A stretch of DNA of 64,000 nt from Gnetum montanum (taxonomy: Eukaryota; Streptophyta; Gnetopsida; Gnetales; Gnetaceae): NCBI GenBank assembly GCA_015680685.1, contig MNCI01029287.1, forward strand, positions 184,440 through 248,439, given 5' to 3'. Below, piece after piece: positions 47,056 to 58,899 of this stretch; within the stretch, counting starts at the first letter, position 1, and every line of letters begins with the position of its first letter. The position numbers were made by a program, and so were the translations under genes. The notes under the pieces were generated by a model, which worked only from the letters and a program-made list of their open reading frames with translations, ran no database searches and was not told the DNA's origin.

Positions 47056-49697
47056 TCAACTAGTAGTGCTAGGTGGAGAAGGAGGTTCTACCTCTTCTAC
47101 CAAGTCATTGGGGCTTGCAACATTACCTGGTACCTACCACAATCATTAACAAATATGCATGCTTAGTAATAAAGTATGCATTATATGAGCTAACTCGAAA
47201 TATATGAGCTAACTCAAAACATAAAAAGCATAAAGAACTAACTAACCTGGGAGGGTCCTGCATCAGTGAGTTTTAGAGGTAACTTTCCAAGGCTAGCCTC
47301 CAAGCACCGGAGGATCTCAGCTTCGGAAAGTTGCATCCAGTTCTCCTAGCCAAAGTTAATACCCACAAGGGTCTTGGCTTTGTCCATGGTTGTCCATGCA
47401 GGTGGCTCCATGAAAAATGTAGCGGAAGAAGCCTCTTTGGAGCAGGTAATGATCTATCTTAGGGAAGAGTCACTCACAATTGTACTCTACGTAGACAAGT
47501 CATATGCCTACTTCTTGTTAGTTACCTCAAGAAATACCTTGAGGCGACGGTGTTTGGTAGACTCCTTCTTGTACCATTACAAGTACACACCACACTCTCA
47601 CTTGTACTAATGCTTGTGATTTTTTTACATCTGTCCCCACTGATAAACCTTTCTACTATAATTTTTGCAATACTAGTTCTTCTAAGTAAGAAAATCCATC
47701 TAAAGTTGCTGCTCTACTAGCTCCCACATGACCTAATTCTTACCTCTGAGAGCTATCCAACATCTAGCATACTCGATCTTAGAGGTATGCTAGCTATCGT
47801 CTCCCCATGATCTAGTTGCTATGAAGTCATATCTAGATTGAAGATCCCTGATCTTCTCATCCTGGCTAGTCACCCTCTTTTGTAGTTCATGCATGCATTT
47901 CCACAGGTGCTCATTTGAGTGCTTGCAAACCCAAAATACCTTTGCAAGAGAAAGTGTGCACTTGTTAGATGTCTCGTACATGTGATGAGACACCTAATCA
48001 GCTTTAGGAGGAAGGTCGAGCAGGGCATCCACCCTTGCCACCTTGCTTAGATCCCAGTGTAGCTTAGGACCTATAGCCATACAACAACTGATTAATCTTA
48101 GCTAAAAACTAAGCATTTAAGCAATGAGTAGGATAACATAAAGTAGAGAAGCATTGTACACATACTGAGCTCAGCGTCCACTTGTCGCAAGTGGTCCACA
48201 ATGTTCTCAACAACGTCTTCCATGAAGGTGAATTTATTGAGCATATTTACCCATGGCTCCATGTGGTAGGCAGATGTGGGACCACTAGTAGGAATATTTG
48301 ATGCTGTAATACAATGATGTAATTAGCATATGGCCTAATATATAAAAATACTAGAGCAAACAAGGGAAGACAAATGGCAATACAAGTTGATTACCTAGCA
48401 AGCCCTCAAGTGCGAGTGCAGGGGGCTCACCTAGCTATGTACCATCAAAAAAAGTATCAAAATCACCCCCATCAGGATTGAGCAACCCCTCTTCCTCCAA
48501 TTTTCAGATGGCCTCTACTACCTCATGAAGCTCATCTCCATGAGCCACCTCCTCCTCCTCAACCTAAGAAGGCAGTTCCTCCGCTGCTACCTTAGCCACT
48601 ACTCTTGCAACCCTCTCTTATTTTTTTTGTAATTAACACATATATATGTATAGCACATCATTACCTAATTAATAGTATAGCATAAAAGAAAAACATAATA
48701 TATATATAAAACTAAGGCATCTAAGAAGCTACACCTACTAACCTGCAACATCTATCGCCAAGCTTTGAAGCTTGATGCAGATCCTTTTGCTACTTGACTT
48801 CCTAATCTTAGGGGTAGCTTTCTCTTAAGGATGCAACCTCTTGATCTTGGCCTTAGATGACCCCACCATCTCTAATATGTAGTGATCCACCTTGCTCATG
48901 TCCTTGGTGCCAATTAGAGGACCCTCACCGGTACTATCACATGAATAATGCGAATGCCCCACAAGACCCTTGGTCATTACCAATAATGACTCATTGATCT
49001 CCTCCAAGGGGTCCTATGCATGTGTGGTTGAGAACATATGCTTGATCCACAACCTGGATAGTTGCTCACGGTATTGCACCATCCATCATCCATCATCTCG
49101 CATGACCAAAATTTCTGTAATTCTTTGTAGGTATGTGCAGAATGCGAAATGGATGTGGGACCTTGCTTGGAGGTTGAATCAAAGCCTAGAAATCTTTGCA
49201 TGTAGATTGGTAGCTATGTACATGGCTTAGTTAAACTTTGTACCCTCTAGCAGCACCTTCTTCATCAACCGTTCTTATTCCACCCTTAGGATCTTTCCTT
49301 GGGAAAGTAGCTTTTAAGAGGCATGAGTGTGAAATAGAGGATAGAGCTCCCATACCTTAGGCACTAGCACATGTTTGATCAATATGACTTTGTGAGAACA
49401 AGTGGCCCCCAAATAGTCCTTGATCTCCTCTCTGTGGTCCACCTTCCTACTAGTCTTATTAACAATTGTTGGGCCATTAGCAGGGATGCCAAAGAGATCA
49501 ACAAAAAAAGCTTTTCTAAGGTCTAGCACTACTGTCACGCTACACACTGAGGTGACAAATTGCTTGACATTGGTGCTAAAGGAGTTGATGATGGTAACCA
49601 TTTTGGCCACTAGGATACTTAGGCTAAGGGCCAAGAAGAGGTCCATTAACTTAGCACATGTGAGTCGACTCATCAACACATATCTAGTGTTGCACAC
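47056..49697 (-). pseudogene. Spliced antisense gene inside the Tat-like element, function unknown
   Basis: Exons on the minus strand: 49697 (or earlier)-48743, 48616-48395, 48303-48166, 48070-47744, about 47630-47247, and 47133-47056 ending in TGA. Introns are 90-130 bases with GT-AG ends (donors GTTAGT, GTAATC, GTATGT, GTAAGA, GTTAGT). Reading phase matches across the first three and the last; the fourth is unresolved. The first exon alone is 955 bases; its stops are TAG or TAA at probable Gln codons and TGA at probable Arg codons. Visible features: hydrophobic helical N-part, ITEILVMRDD, a basic stretch KAKIKRLHP, an acidic exon with GLLNPDGGDFDTFF, a coiled-coil-like stretch LQKRVTSQDEKIRDLQ, and a proline-rich C-terminus PPSPPSTTS. 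No known domain recognised. Antisense ORFs are known in some Tat elements, normally between pol and the 3' LTR. Confidence 0.6.
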
Positions 49698-50680
49698 CTT
49701 TCATGTCCCCATATTTCATGATAAGGGTAGCCTATGTGTGACCTGTGGTGACCACCGTCACCTCGGCTAAGGTAATTGTTGCTGCAACACATAGCAAAAT
49801 AGTGTTAGCATAATGCAAATAAGGTAAACTGAAAGGCATACACATGCAAGCACATGAGCCAAAACATAGATGTGGATGTGGTAAGAATGAAGTGCAAGAC
49901 GGGGGTGGTGCTACAAACACCTCCTTAGTGTTAATCTCACCAGCAGCCCACTCCTCATCTAACTAGCCGTGGATCTTACATTGCTCGTAGACCTTTAGGT
50001 ATTGGAAAATGTAAGCCTCTAGATTATGCCCCACCTACTCAATCATGGCTACTTGAATGTTTGTGCATGATGAAAATACCTTTAGGGTAGTGCAAGTTAA
50101 GGCTAGAGCATTTGCATCATCATGCAAGCCATCCTCATCAACTTTGAATTTGGCAATCAACCATAGAACCATTAGTAATTTAATGAGCAAGTAGTGAAAA
50201 ACATTGCATAAGCCATAGAAGCACTTACCCTTTAATGCAGTAAACAGTTCTAGGTGGGTTCTGGAATAGAGTATGCAATTGCCACAAATAAAAGGGTGTT
50301 TCTTTTGTTGTAACAAGCAAGCCCCATCATGCGCCATGCTCTGGATAATTACCGAACACTCCTAGGACCTTTACCTAAGCCTCCTACCCCATCACCGTTC
50401 ATAGTGGATGCAATTGAGATAAACTTTAGGATGCTTTGGTTAGCCCTAGGTAACAATGTCTTGGTAATAACACTAGCAGCCTTAATTGCCAAGTGTGACC
50501 ACATGATCACATTGAATTACTGTAATAAATATTCTAGGAACTCTTAAGCTCCTTGTTGGAACCACACCGCCTAATGGGCCACTCACATATCTGGCAAGGG
50601 TGTTAAGGATAGGTTTTCTCATGTAACATAGGATGCCCATAAGCTCAACCACTATTAGAGTAGGCTTTAGTAGCACCCTA
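49698..50680 (-). pseudogene. Possible 5' exons of the antisense gene
   Basis: Upstream of the large exon, minus-strand coding-like pieces continue: 50677 down to about 50480 after an acceptor-like CTATAG (reading LNTLARYVSGPLGGVVP), a piece near 50337-50250 ending at a strong donor (AAAG/GTAAGTGC, complement of about 50240), and 50150-50035. Frames conflict and phases could not be reconciled, so exon borders are not given. The start codon of the gene was not found. Confidence 0.3.
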
Positions 50681-50919
50681 TAGTTAACAAGCAACAGGCA
50701 AAGCATTAGTATACATGCATAGAGGAAAAATTTTGATATACACATTATAAATTATCAACATAAATTATCAGAAATGTAATTTTGGCAATACACTCTAGGA
50801 CCCTACGAGTGTAGGACATCACTTAACCCATTTGACGCGCTTGACACTCACTAGGGTATAATTCATTTTTATAGGCTTAGCGCTACATTTTGTAAATTTA
50901 GCGCTGTGCATAGTTAACA

Positions 50920-51145
50920 AAATTTTGGCAAAATTTTTACTAACTCTGGACTACCATAGTGGAGAGCATAGTCCCAATGGTAAAATTTTGATTAACTCTT
51001 GACTACCCCAATGGAGAGCGTAGTCTTGAAAAAATAGACATTTTGGCAAACACTTGGCAAAATAGACATTTCAACAAATACTTAGTGGACTATGCTCTCA
51101 ACGTATAGAGAGCATAGTCCCATGGCTGTGAAGAGCGTAGTCTTC
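50920..51145. repeat. LTR-type palindromic motifs inside the element
   Basis: Copies of the LTR motif: GGAGAGCATAGTC (50961-50973), GGAGAGCGTAGTC (51013-51025), GACTATGCTCTC (51088-51099), GAGAGCATAGTC (51108-51119) and AAGAGCGTAGTC (51131-51142). The pair 51088-51119 forms a hairpin. Confidence 0.6.
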
Positions 51146-51179
51146 CCATAGTGTCACACCCATCATAATCGACTAGGCC

Positions 51180-51970
51180 CTATCTTGCTCGAACTGCTAT
51201 GGCAGGCTGTGCCTCCACTGCTGCCACCAAAGATAGGAAAAAAAAGAGGATGCACAAACCTCATCATTGATCGTAGTTGCAGCCCTTGTGGCTATGCTAC
51301 GAGGTGCAATGGAAATCATGGCTCCTACAGCTATACCATAGTGTGCAATGCATAGGGCCCTGAGCCCTACACCTAGACAGATAAAATAAGAAAAAAAAAC
51401 ATGTGCCCTGACGCCAATGGCACTAGTAGCCCTTGCGACCACACCACAACATGTACTGCACAGGGATCCAAGCCTTGCATTTCTTAACTCCACTACATAG
51501 CAAGCTATGCCTCCTTATCATGGCCAAAACATCGATGCCCTTTGTGGCTGTACTGCATGATGAGCAATGATGGTCATCTCCCCCTCTGCAGTTGTGCTAT
51601 GGTGTGTAGTGCCTAGGGTTCCAAGCCTCACACTCACAAATTTTCTTTCAAAAAACATAAAAAACATAGTAGAACGATGCGCAATTGCAACTACAGCCAT
51701 AGTGCATGCTAGTAGCCATGACCACTACGGCCATGTCACATCATGCGATGGTAGCCATGGCCTTGCATAGCCATGTCGTGGTGCCCAAACCCTATAGTCT
51801 TAACCCTCACACCATGCAAATTAAACAATGTGCGATTGTGGCTACAGGCTCTTGTGACTATGCTATAGTGTACAATGGTGGTCACGGCCCCATGTGGCTA
51901 CATTGTTATACCTAGCGGCGGCCATGGCCCCTGTGGTCATGCTGCTACATGCAATGCACAAGACCCTAAC
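51180..51970. repeat. Imperfect tandem array, about 110-150 base units
   Basis: Five or six units, each with CATGGC or GGCC plus CTTGTGGCTATGCTAC-like blocks and a closing block such as GCATAGGGCCCTGAGCC, CACAGGGATCCAAGCC, GGGTTCCAAGCCTC or CAAGACCCTAACC. Divergence is high. The short open frames through it are by-products. Confidence 0.5.
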
Positions 51971-52495
51971 CTTGCATAAAAAGCAAAAAATAGATGTAGA
52001 AACCCTCCTCACCACCACACCCTTCCTACTGCCATGCTATACCAAAAATAGTGCATAGCAACAACAACCATCACCAGGGTAAGACACTACGGTAGGATGT
52101 GCAAGGTTATGCTCCTAGCAAGCCCCACATGGAACAAAATGAATGAAAAAAAGAACAAAGAGGGAGAGTGTAGTTGATGTACCTCGTTGATGCCAATGAC
52201 CTCTTCTCCTCCATGCATGCCTATGACAAACAACTTACTGCTCTCTATCCCTTAACAACATTCACCAACCCTAGGTGAAGGGGTCCACTCTAATGCATCA
52301 TCTTTTCCCCAACTACACTCTCCACTCATGGCAGAGGTAGAAGTAGCAGGAAGACTGCGCTCCCCATGTCATGGTGAAATGGAAAAAATGACAAGTTACC
52401 ATGGTAAAATTGTGCCTATATACCCTCATAGGATCATTTAATGATCCACCAAGATCCACAAAATTGAGATTACACTTACCACTGAATGCCCAGTG

Positions 52496-52545
52496 AAGAG
52501 CGTAGTTGGGTGGGAGCATAGTTAGGTGAGAGCGTAGTCAACCAT
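52496..52545 (+). repeat. LTR-derived motif cluster
   Basis: Three motif copies in a row. The stretch GGAGCATAGTTAGGTGAGAG plus GCGTAGTC matches 5' LTR positions 41196-41223 almost base for base, so this is LTR-derived rather than chance. Confidence 0.6.
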
Positions 52546-52807
52546 ACTTAGCCTAAAATCATAATTTTTCACTACCCTGTAAATGCCTAAGTTAATTCCA
52601 CTCCTCAAGCATGATTGGCCCTCTCTAGAATAGTATGTTTGACATGTCCATGGCCTGTCGAGGCCCAAAACTTGCACAAACATGTTTATCTTCCATAGCA
52701 ATTTGTATGCATACTTAAGCAAATTTCATTGCATTTTTTTTCCATTTGTGCATATTAACTTAGTTAAAATAGGTGTGAATTGATGTTTTTCTGGTTTATT
52801 TTTGTAG

Positions 52808-54350
52808 GAACATGACATGGCTATGTAGGAGTAGATCTTCTCACCTTTGGCCCTCATGGGGCTTTATGGCAACATCAAGTGATGCATTGACCTTCATTGC
52901 CTAGAGCTCAAGTCTACAACTTACAATGAGTACATAGCATTCATAGAAGCACCACTGGACTAGCCTGGCCATCTAGTTAAGGCTCTCAACCTAGAGGTAG
53001 GAGATGTCATAGAGGATTCCCTTATCGAGATCCTTGTGGTAGTGCATAATGGTAAGGTAAGAACGCTAAAACTAAGTTCCTTGCTAGAAGCCCAGTATGC
53101 TCAAGAAATTGCTAAAATACTTAATGATAATACCAAAGAATTTGCATGGTCATATGAGGAAATGATGGGCCTAGATCCTTAACTAGTCCAACCCAACATC
53201 ATTCTTGATCCCTGTATCAAACTAGTTAAGCAAAAATCATGTAAGGTTAGACTTGAGATGGTGTTGGCAGTCCGGGATGAGATCACCAAGATCTACAAAG
53301 ATAGTTTCATTCAGGATATTGACTATGTAGAATGGATCTCCAACATTGTAGTTGTGCCTAAGAAAAATGAAAGTATACATATTTGCATAGATTTCTGAGA
53401 CCTAAACAAGGTAACCATCAAAGATGACTTCTTGTTACCTAGTATTGATCAACTGATCAATACCATGGCTGGGCACGCCTTGTTGTCCTTCATGGACAAG
53501 TTCTTGGACTATAATTAGATTAGGATTAACCCTGAGCACCAACTCAATATAACCTTCATAACCCATTGGGGTACATTTTGCTACACAATGATGCCTTTTG
53601 GACTAAAGAATGTAGGAGCAACATACCAACAAGAAATGACATACATCTTTAGTGATTACATGCTGAGTTTGCTCAATGACTACACAGATGATATCATAGT
53701 TAAGTCCAAAATGGCCCATAACCATGCAAATGATTTAGACTTAGTGCTTAAACGCTGCTTAAAACATTAGTTTAGGTTAAACCCCAAGAAGTGTGTTTTT
53801 GGCATCAGAACGGGTAGGATGCTTAGCTTTGTAATATCTGAAGTTGGTATATGCATAGATCTTGACAAGGTTAAGGCCATAACCAACTTAGTGCCATGAG
53901 CTAACCTTAAAAATATATAAGGGTTATAAGGTAGAATACAATTCATACACAAGTTTATTGCCTGGTTAACCAACAAGTTACAACCAATGCAATATTTGCT
54001 TGAGAAAGGAGCTCACTTTGAGTGGACCACTCAGTGCCAACAAGCATTTGATAACATTAAGAAAGAGCTGGCACAATTGCCTATGGTTCACCCTCCATAA
54101 GGAGATAAGCCTTTTTACATCTACCTTGCCACTTCTAACATGTCCATCGCTTCTCTGCTTTGCTAAAAGCGAGATGATGGCACAGAGATACCAATCTACT
54201 ACATAAGTCATGCATTAGTAGCCCATGAAATGAGATACAATGATGTGAAGAACTATTGCCTTACCCTAGTCTTCTCGCTAAAGAAATGGAGGCATTGCCT
54301 CTTTTGTAGCTAGGTTAACATCATTTGCAAGAACAACATACTTGAGCTAT
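52808..54350 (+). pseudogene. Tat-like reverse transcriptase
   Basis: The frame opens at 52808 and, through stops at probable Gln/Trp/Arg codons, reaches the RT core: SLLEAQYAQEIAK, VVVPKKNESIHICIDF (near 53347), DLNKVTIKDDFLLPSIDQL, MPFGLKNVGATYQQ (53591) and the catalytic YTDDIIVKS near 53680. RT connection and remnants of the original gypsy RNase H follow (FEWTTQCQQAFDNIKKEL, then IYYISHALVAHEMRY near 54199) to about 54350. Stops such as TAG at 53516 and 53768 sit where relatives have Gln. Confidence 0.8.
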
Positions 54351-54539
54351 AATAATGAATATCTATGAAAGTAGTTACATTGCATGATAGAAAGCAATAA
54401 TTGCAAAGTTTGACCTACATTATGTTGCGTAAGCCTCAACAAAGGGTCAAGTAATAGTTGCACAACTCACAGCTTCACTAGTGGACAATCCAACTACTAT
54501 AGACCATGAGTTCTTAGACGAGCACATTAGCAGTATTAG

Positions 54540-54990
54540 CCAAGTGCTTGACAACTATGAGGCATTCCTACATTTTGATGGAGCTTCAACCTCTTGAGTG
54601 GGTAGTGTTGCTGCTATTATCATGCTTCCCTATGGGGAGATCCAACCCTTCACATATCATTTTGCATTTCCTTGCACCATCAACATGGAAAAGTATGAAG
54701 GTCTCCTCCGAGGCATCCTTACAACACATGACCTAGGAATCCAATGCATAGTGATCCATGGTGACTCATAACTAGTGGTCAATCAGGTAATAGAAGTATA
54801 CACCTATAAAGAACAACATCTACAACCTTACTGTGACCTTGCAAAACACTTGCTCCAACACTTTGCAGTTGCTGATGTTCGACATGTCCCTTGATGTGAA
54901 AATGCCATTGTCGACGCACTTGCAACATTATCCTTTAGCATAGCTCCTAGCATGTTCAATGTATTGCCCACCTCAGTTGTAGATTAAATT
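54540..54990 (+). pseudogene. Archaeal-type RNase H domain of the Tat-like element
   Basis: One frame carries all four catalytic acidic residues of a type I RNase H: HFDGAS (Asp 54577-54579), KYEGLL (Glu 54697-54699), HGDS (Asp 54763-54765) and NAIVDALA (Asp 54913-54915). Stops interrupt it after GASTS, after HGDS and after DVRHVP. A second RNase H here is diagnostic of Tat elements and would degrade the RNA strand during reverse transcription. Confidence 0.75.
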
Positions 54991-55074
54991 GCACCTATCA
55001 TGTAAACCATCTAGGATGCATCCATAGCCATAGTTAGCACCAACCATGCAAAAGAGTGGTATGACGATATCAAG

Positions 55075-56256
55075 GCGTACCTCCTACAAGGTGAGCCCCC
55101 GCAACACTTAACTACTACTCAAAAGGATGCAGTATGTAAACATTCATGGAAGTACATCATTGTAGGGGATAACATGTTATGTTGTAGATCCTACGAAGGC
55201 ATATTGCTAACTTACATAAGTGAAAATGAAGCAAATCCAATCATTGAGCAAGTCCATGAAGGACGATGTAGAGGTCACATAACACCTAGGGCAATGGTAG
55301 TAAAAATTAGATGGCTAGGCTACTATTGGTCTTACATGGAGAGTAACTACATCTGGAAAGTCAAAACGTGTGACACTTGTTAGTGGCATAGCAACTTAAT
55401 GCATGTGTCACCAACTAAATTGCATACAACGTAAATCACATGGCCATTTCTAAGCTGGGGCCTAGACATTATAAGGCCCATAACACCTAAGTCCTCTATA
55501 GGGCATAGCTTCATAATAACCACAATAGAATATTTGACTAAGTGGGTCGAAGTTATTTCCCTTAGGAAGATGACATCATAGCAGGTTTGCAAGTTTGTGT
55601 TAGATAATATAGTAACTTGTTTCAGCTTGCCCATGATCATAGTGACAGAAAATGGACCGTAGTTTAGTAGCACCAAAACCAGGGCCTTTTTTGAGCACTT
55701 TAGCATCAAGCACTCCTTTTCATTGCCATAATACCCTCAAGAAAATGGCTAAGCGGAGGCCACCAACAAGGTTATCATCAACCTCCTTAAGAAAATGCTA
55801 AGTAATAGCAAACGGCGATGACATGAGTAACTAGTTTATGCACTTTGGGCCTACCACATGATGCATTGAACAACAACAAGTACGATTCCTTATAGCCTCA
55901 TCTATAGATTTGAAGCAGTTTTGTCATTTGAATTGTAGGTTTTATCACTTTGCGTAATCCTCTCGAACTTCATTGATGAAGGTTAGAATAATGAGTTCAG
56001 AACTGTAGAACTCAACTTAATAGAGGAAGAGTACATGCGTACACTTGATCACAACCAACATCAATGCTCGATCAAGAAAGGGGACTTAGTCCTCAAGGCC
56101 ATTCGCGAACCCATGGAAAATTTCTTGGCCAATTGGGAAGGGCCTTTCTTGGTCACTAAGGCCTACAAAAATGGAGCATTCAAGCTTACTGATCATGATG
56201 AAAACAAGTTTGCCAATCGAGTAAACCATTCACATTTGAAGCCATACTACATCTAG
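55075..56256 (+). pseudogene. Tat-like integrase
   Basis: A zinc-binding N-part (HEGRCRGH near 55255, CDTC near 55370), the first Asp in SWGLDIIRP (55465-55467), then VTENGP where Glu (55648-55650) replaces the second catalytic Asp. The third acidic residue, Glu in AEATNK (55756-55758), is exactly 36 codons later, so D-35-E spacing is intact. The C-terminal domain is open (56035-56256): KKGDLVLKAIRE, NWEGPFLVTKAY, GAFKLTDHD, ending HLKPYYI. Interrupted by TAG/TAA stops in the core. Confidence 0.8.
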
Positions 56257-56289
56257 CATGCAACACCACACATCAATGAGGCAAGGAAA

Positions 56290-56625
56290 GCATTTGTCCA
56301 CTATGATGTTAAATTAGCATAGAGGTCCACTATAACTATAAACTAGCATAGCTCATCTTTAGGTCATGATGTTAAACTGGCACAACGCGTTCGTTAAGAC
56401 TATAAACTGGTAGTCCATCATGACTTTAAACTAGTAGTCTACCATCACTCTAAAGTGGCACAACACGTCCACTAAGACATTAAACTAGCACAAAGTAGTC
56501 TGTTAGGACTATAAACTAGCATAACATAGTCTGCCATGACCTTAAATTGGGCTTGACAATTTGCTAGGACCTTAAACTAGTAAAGCCATGGTCTATCAAG
56601 ACCTTAAATTAGGTTCACGGTTAGT
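56290..56625. repeat. Tandem repeat after integrase, TTAAACTAGC core
   Basis: About ten imperfect units of 30-40 bases alternating GTCCACTAAGAC- or GTCATGAC-like blocks with TATAAACTAGCA or TTAAACTGGCA. The same core occurs in the array at 46470-46880. Confidence 0.65.
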
Positions 56626-57775
56626 CGTTAATAAATTTTTTTTCCATCCTTCTACAAGTAAGGAGCAAACATACTATAACCCTCCTTCTACACCAAGTGA
56701 GAGAGCACACTCTAGTTTCAAAATAAAGCACTCATAATTTACGCAACTTGTGTCACTGATCTGACCTTTTGCATTTTGTCATCTATAGTCTATTTGCATT
56801 TATGTATTGTGTGGTTTGCTTGTATTTTTGGAGTTGTGTTTGCAGGACAAAGCCCTAGGCAGTTGTGCAAAGGTGCACTCATCATAGTAGCAAGACCCCA
56901 CATCGCTCCAATGTGCATGATTGGACTAGCTAAACCTCTTAAGAGTGCATATCCCGATTATCTCATTATAACTTACTCACATATACTCCTATATCTTGAT
57001 ACCCTTTCATTCCCTACATAGCAAAGATTGCAAACCCTTTAATGTTCACATGCTGTGACCACATGACACCCTCTTCAAGTCAAATCGTAGAACCCAAGAT
57101 GGACATAACATAAGTCATCTTGTGGGAAGCGTCTATTAGCCAATCAAAGCCTAGGCAGATGTAACACAAGTCATCTTGAGGAGGAAACACCTATTGTATA
57201 GATGCGACATAGTTTCACAAATATCAAAGCAAAGCCCATCTAGTGACATGTAATCCACTTGATGGAAAGCACATCGTAGCAAGCATTTAGCAACGTGTAG
57301 AGCCCAAAGTAAGTTCACCCTATAGTAAAGAGTAAAAATAAAAAAGAAAAAAGAAATAAAAATAGCAAGAGGGAAAGAGCATGTCCCCAAGTAGCCTAGC
57401 AGCACTGTAATTTTACAGCTAGGTCAACCCTAAAATCAGATCAACTCTCTCACAAGCACTTTGATGAGAGGTCAACATTTTCAAGGACAAGACACTATGG
57501 TGCCATGGTCACCATCAACGGTGAATTCCTCACATTATAATATCATATTTGCACTTCATCCTCCCTTTTACCCTCAACACATCACCTACACCTTTTACTT
57601 CTGCCTCTCATCTATCATATAACATACCATTATCCATAACACTCTTGAGTATGATGCAATGACATTTGATTAGGTACTGAAGAGTGATGTTGGTGCCAAG
57701 TTTGCTGTGGTGTTTTGTTGTTCTTTGTTGACATTTCTCAGGCCACTCCTCTAAACGTCAACAAAGAGGGGCCAA
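56626..57775 (+). other. 3' non-coding region and polypurine tract
   Basis: No gene is seen. The purine-rich tract AACAAAGAGGGG at about 57760-57771, four bases before the 3' LTR, is the likely plus-strand primer. The open frame at 56776-57021 shows no family resemblance. Confidence 0.6.
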
Positions 57776-58864
57776 TGAAACACCACCAAATTTAGACTAT
57801 GGCATCTTGGCTGCAAATTTTTCTAAGTGTTCAGACTATGCTTTCCACTACCCCAGAGCATAGTCAGCCTCTCATGAAGAGCATAGTCAACATGAAGGCT
57901 AGTTATGCAAATCTTTCTAAGTGTTAGCACTACGCTCTCCACTACCCTAGAGCATAGTCAACCTCTAGTGGAGAGTGTAGTCAACAAAAGGATAGGTTTT
58001 CATAAGTTTTGACAAGTCCTAAGACTATGCTCTCCCTTAGATGGGAGCATAGTCAGCCTCTAGTGGAGAGCATAGTCAGCACATGGCCATTTTTTGCATC
58101 TTCTTTTTTCAAAGTGTGGGACTACACTCTTCCCTAGTCTAGAGCATAGTTAAGTGTAGTTAGTAAGAATAGCCTCCAACGGCCTCCATAGCATAGCAAC
58201 ACCACTCAACTTAGCTCCAACTCATCTTCAACAAGTGCAGTTAGAAAAATGCTTCTTTTTTGTACACCCTTTTTGCCCCAAAATTGTAACTATGCTTGAC
58301 CCCATGTAAGAGCATGGAGAGCATAGTTCCACAAAGCATAGTCTTTGGCCTTCATTTTTGTAGATTGTAGGTGCCTTGCAGTCCCTTCGGCACACACATG
58401 TAGTTGGTAACATAGTCACGGTCTCATAGTCTCATAGATTCTAGCAAAGCACAACAGCACCAGCCTAGTGGAGATTGTAGTTGGATGAGAGTGTAGTCCC
58501 AACCATCCCATTCGCCACATGACAACCATCTTCCATTTTTCACTAACCCTAGGCCTATAAAAATAGGCACCCTCAAATTTTTTAGCATTGGAAAATTGAC
58601 AAATCAAAGACTTGTTAAACGTAAGGAGCCCTTGAGAGAGAGCCAAAGACATATTAGTGAAGTTGTAGACCATTGCAGTTCACTAGAACACCTTAGCCAA
58701 TGATACCAACCCAGTAAATGTAGACACCTCGACGAAGCATCAATCTTCGCAACTAGACACCTCCGAGACTGTGACTACGCTATCCACTATGCCTATTGTA
58801 CATTGTGTAACTTCTAACCCATTTTGGTGTTAACTATACTCAACCCCATTTGGGGTGGTATTCC

Positions 58865-58899
<35 letters not shown>

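Larger units (their letters stand above)
46181..52807. other. 6.6 kb segment between protease and RT (intron-like or nested)
   Basis: This segment breaks the pol order. Left edge: donor-like GTATCC at 46181. Right edge: a pyrimidine-rich run ending TTTTTGTAG at 52799-52807, after which the RT-side frame opens at once (52808 is in frame with RT). Tat/Ogre elements are known to have an intron at this point, but a short one. Inside, in order: tandem repeats (46470-46880), the spliced minus-strand gene, LTR-type motifs (50961-51142), a larger tandem array (51180-51970) and more LTR-type motifs (52496-52540). That content looks like the 3' non-coding half of a Tat element, so a nested or rearranged fragment is the main alternative. 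Confidence 0.55.

Noticed and set aside
53978-54211. Minus-strand frame opposite the Tat RT connection region
   Set aside because: Shadow of the RT/RNase H coding strand.
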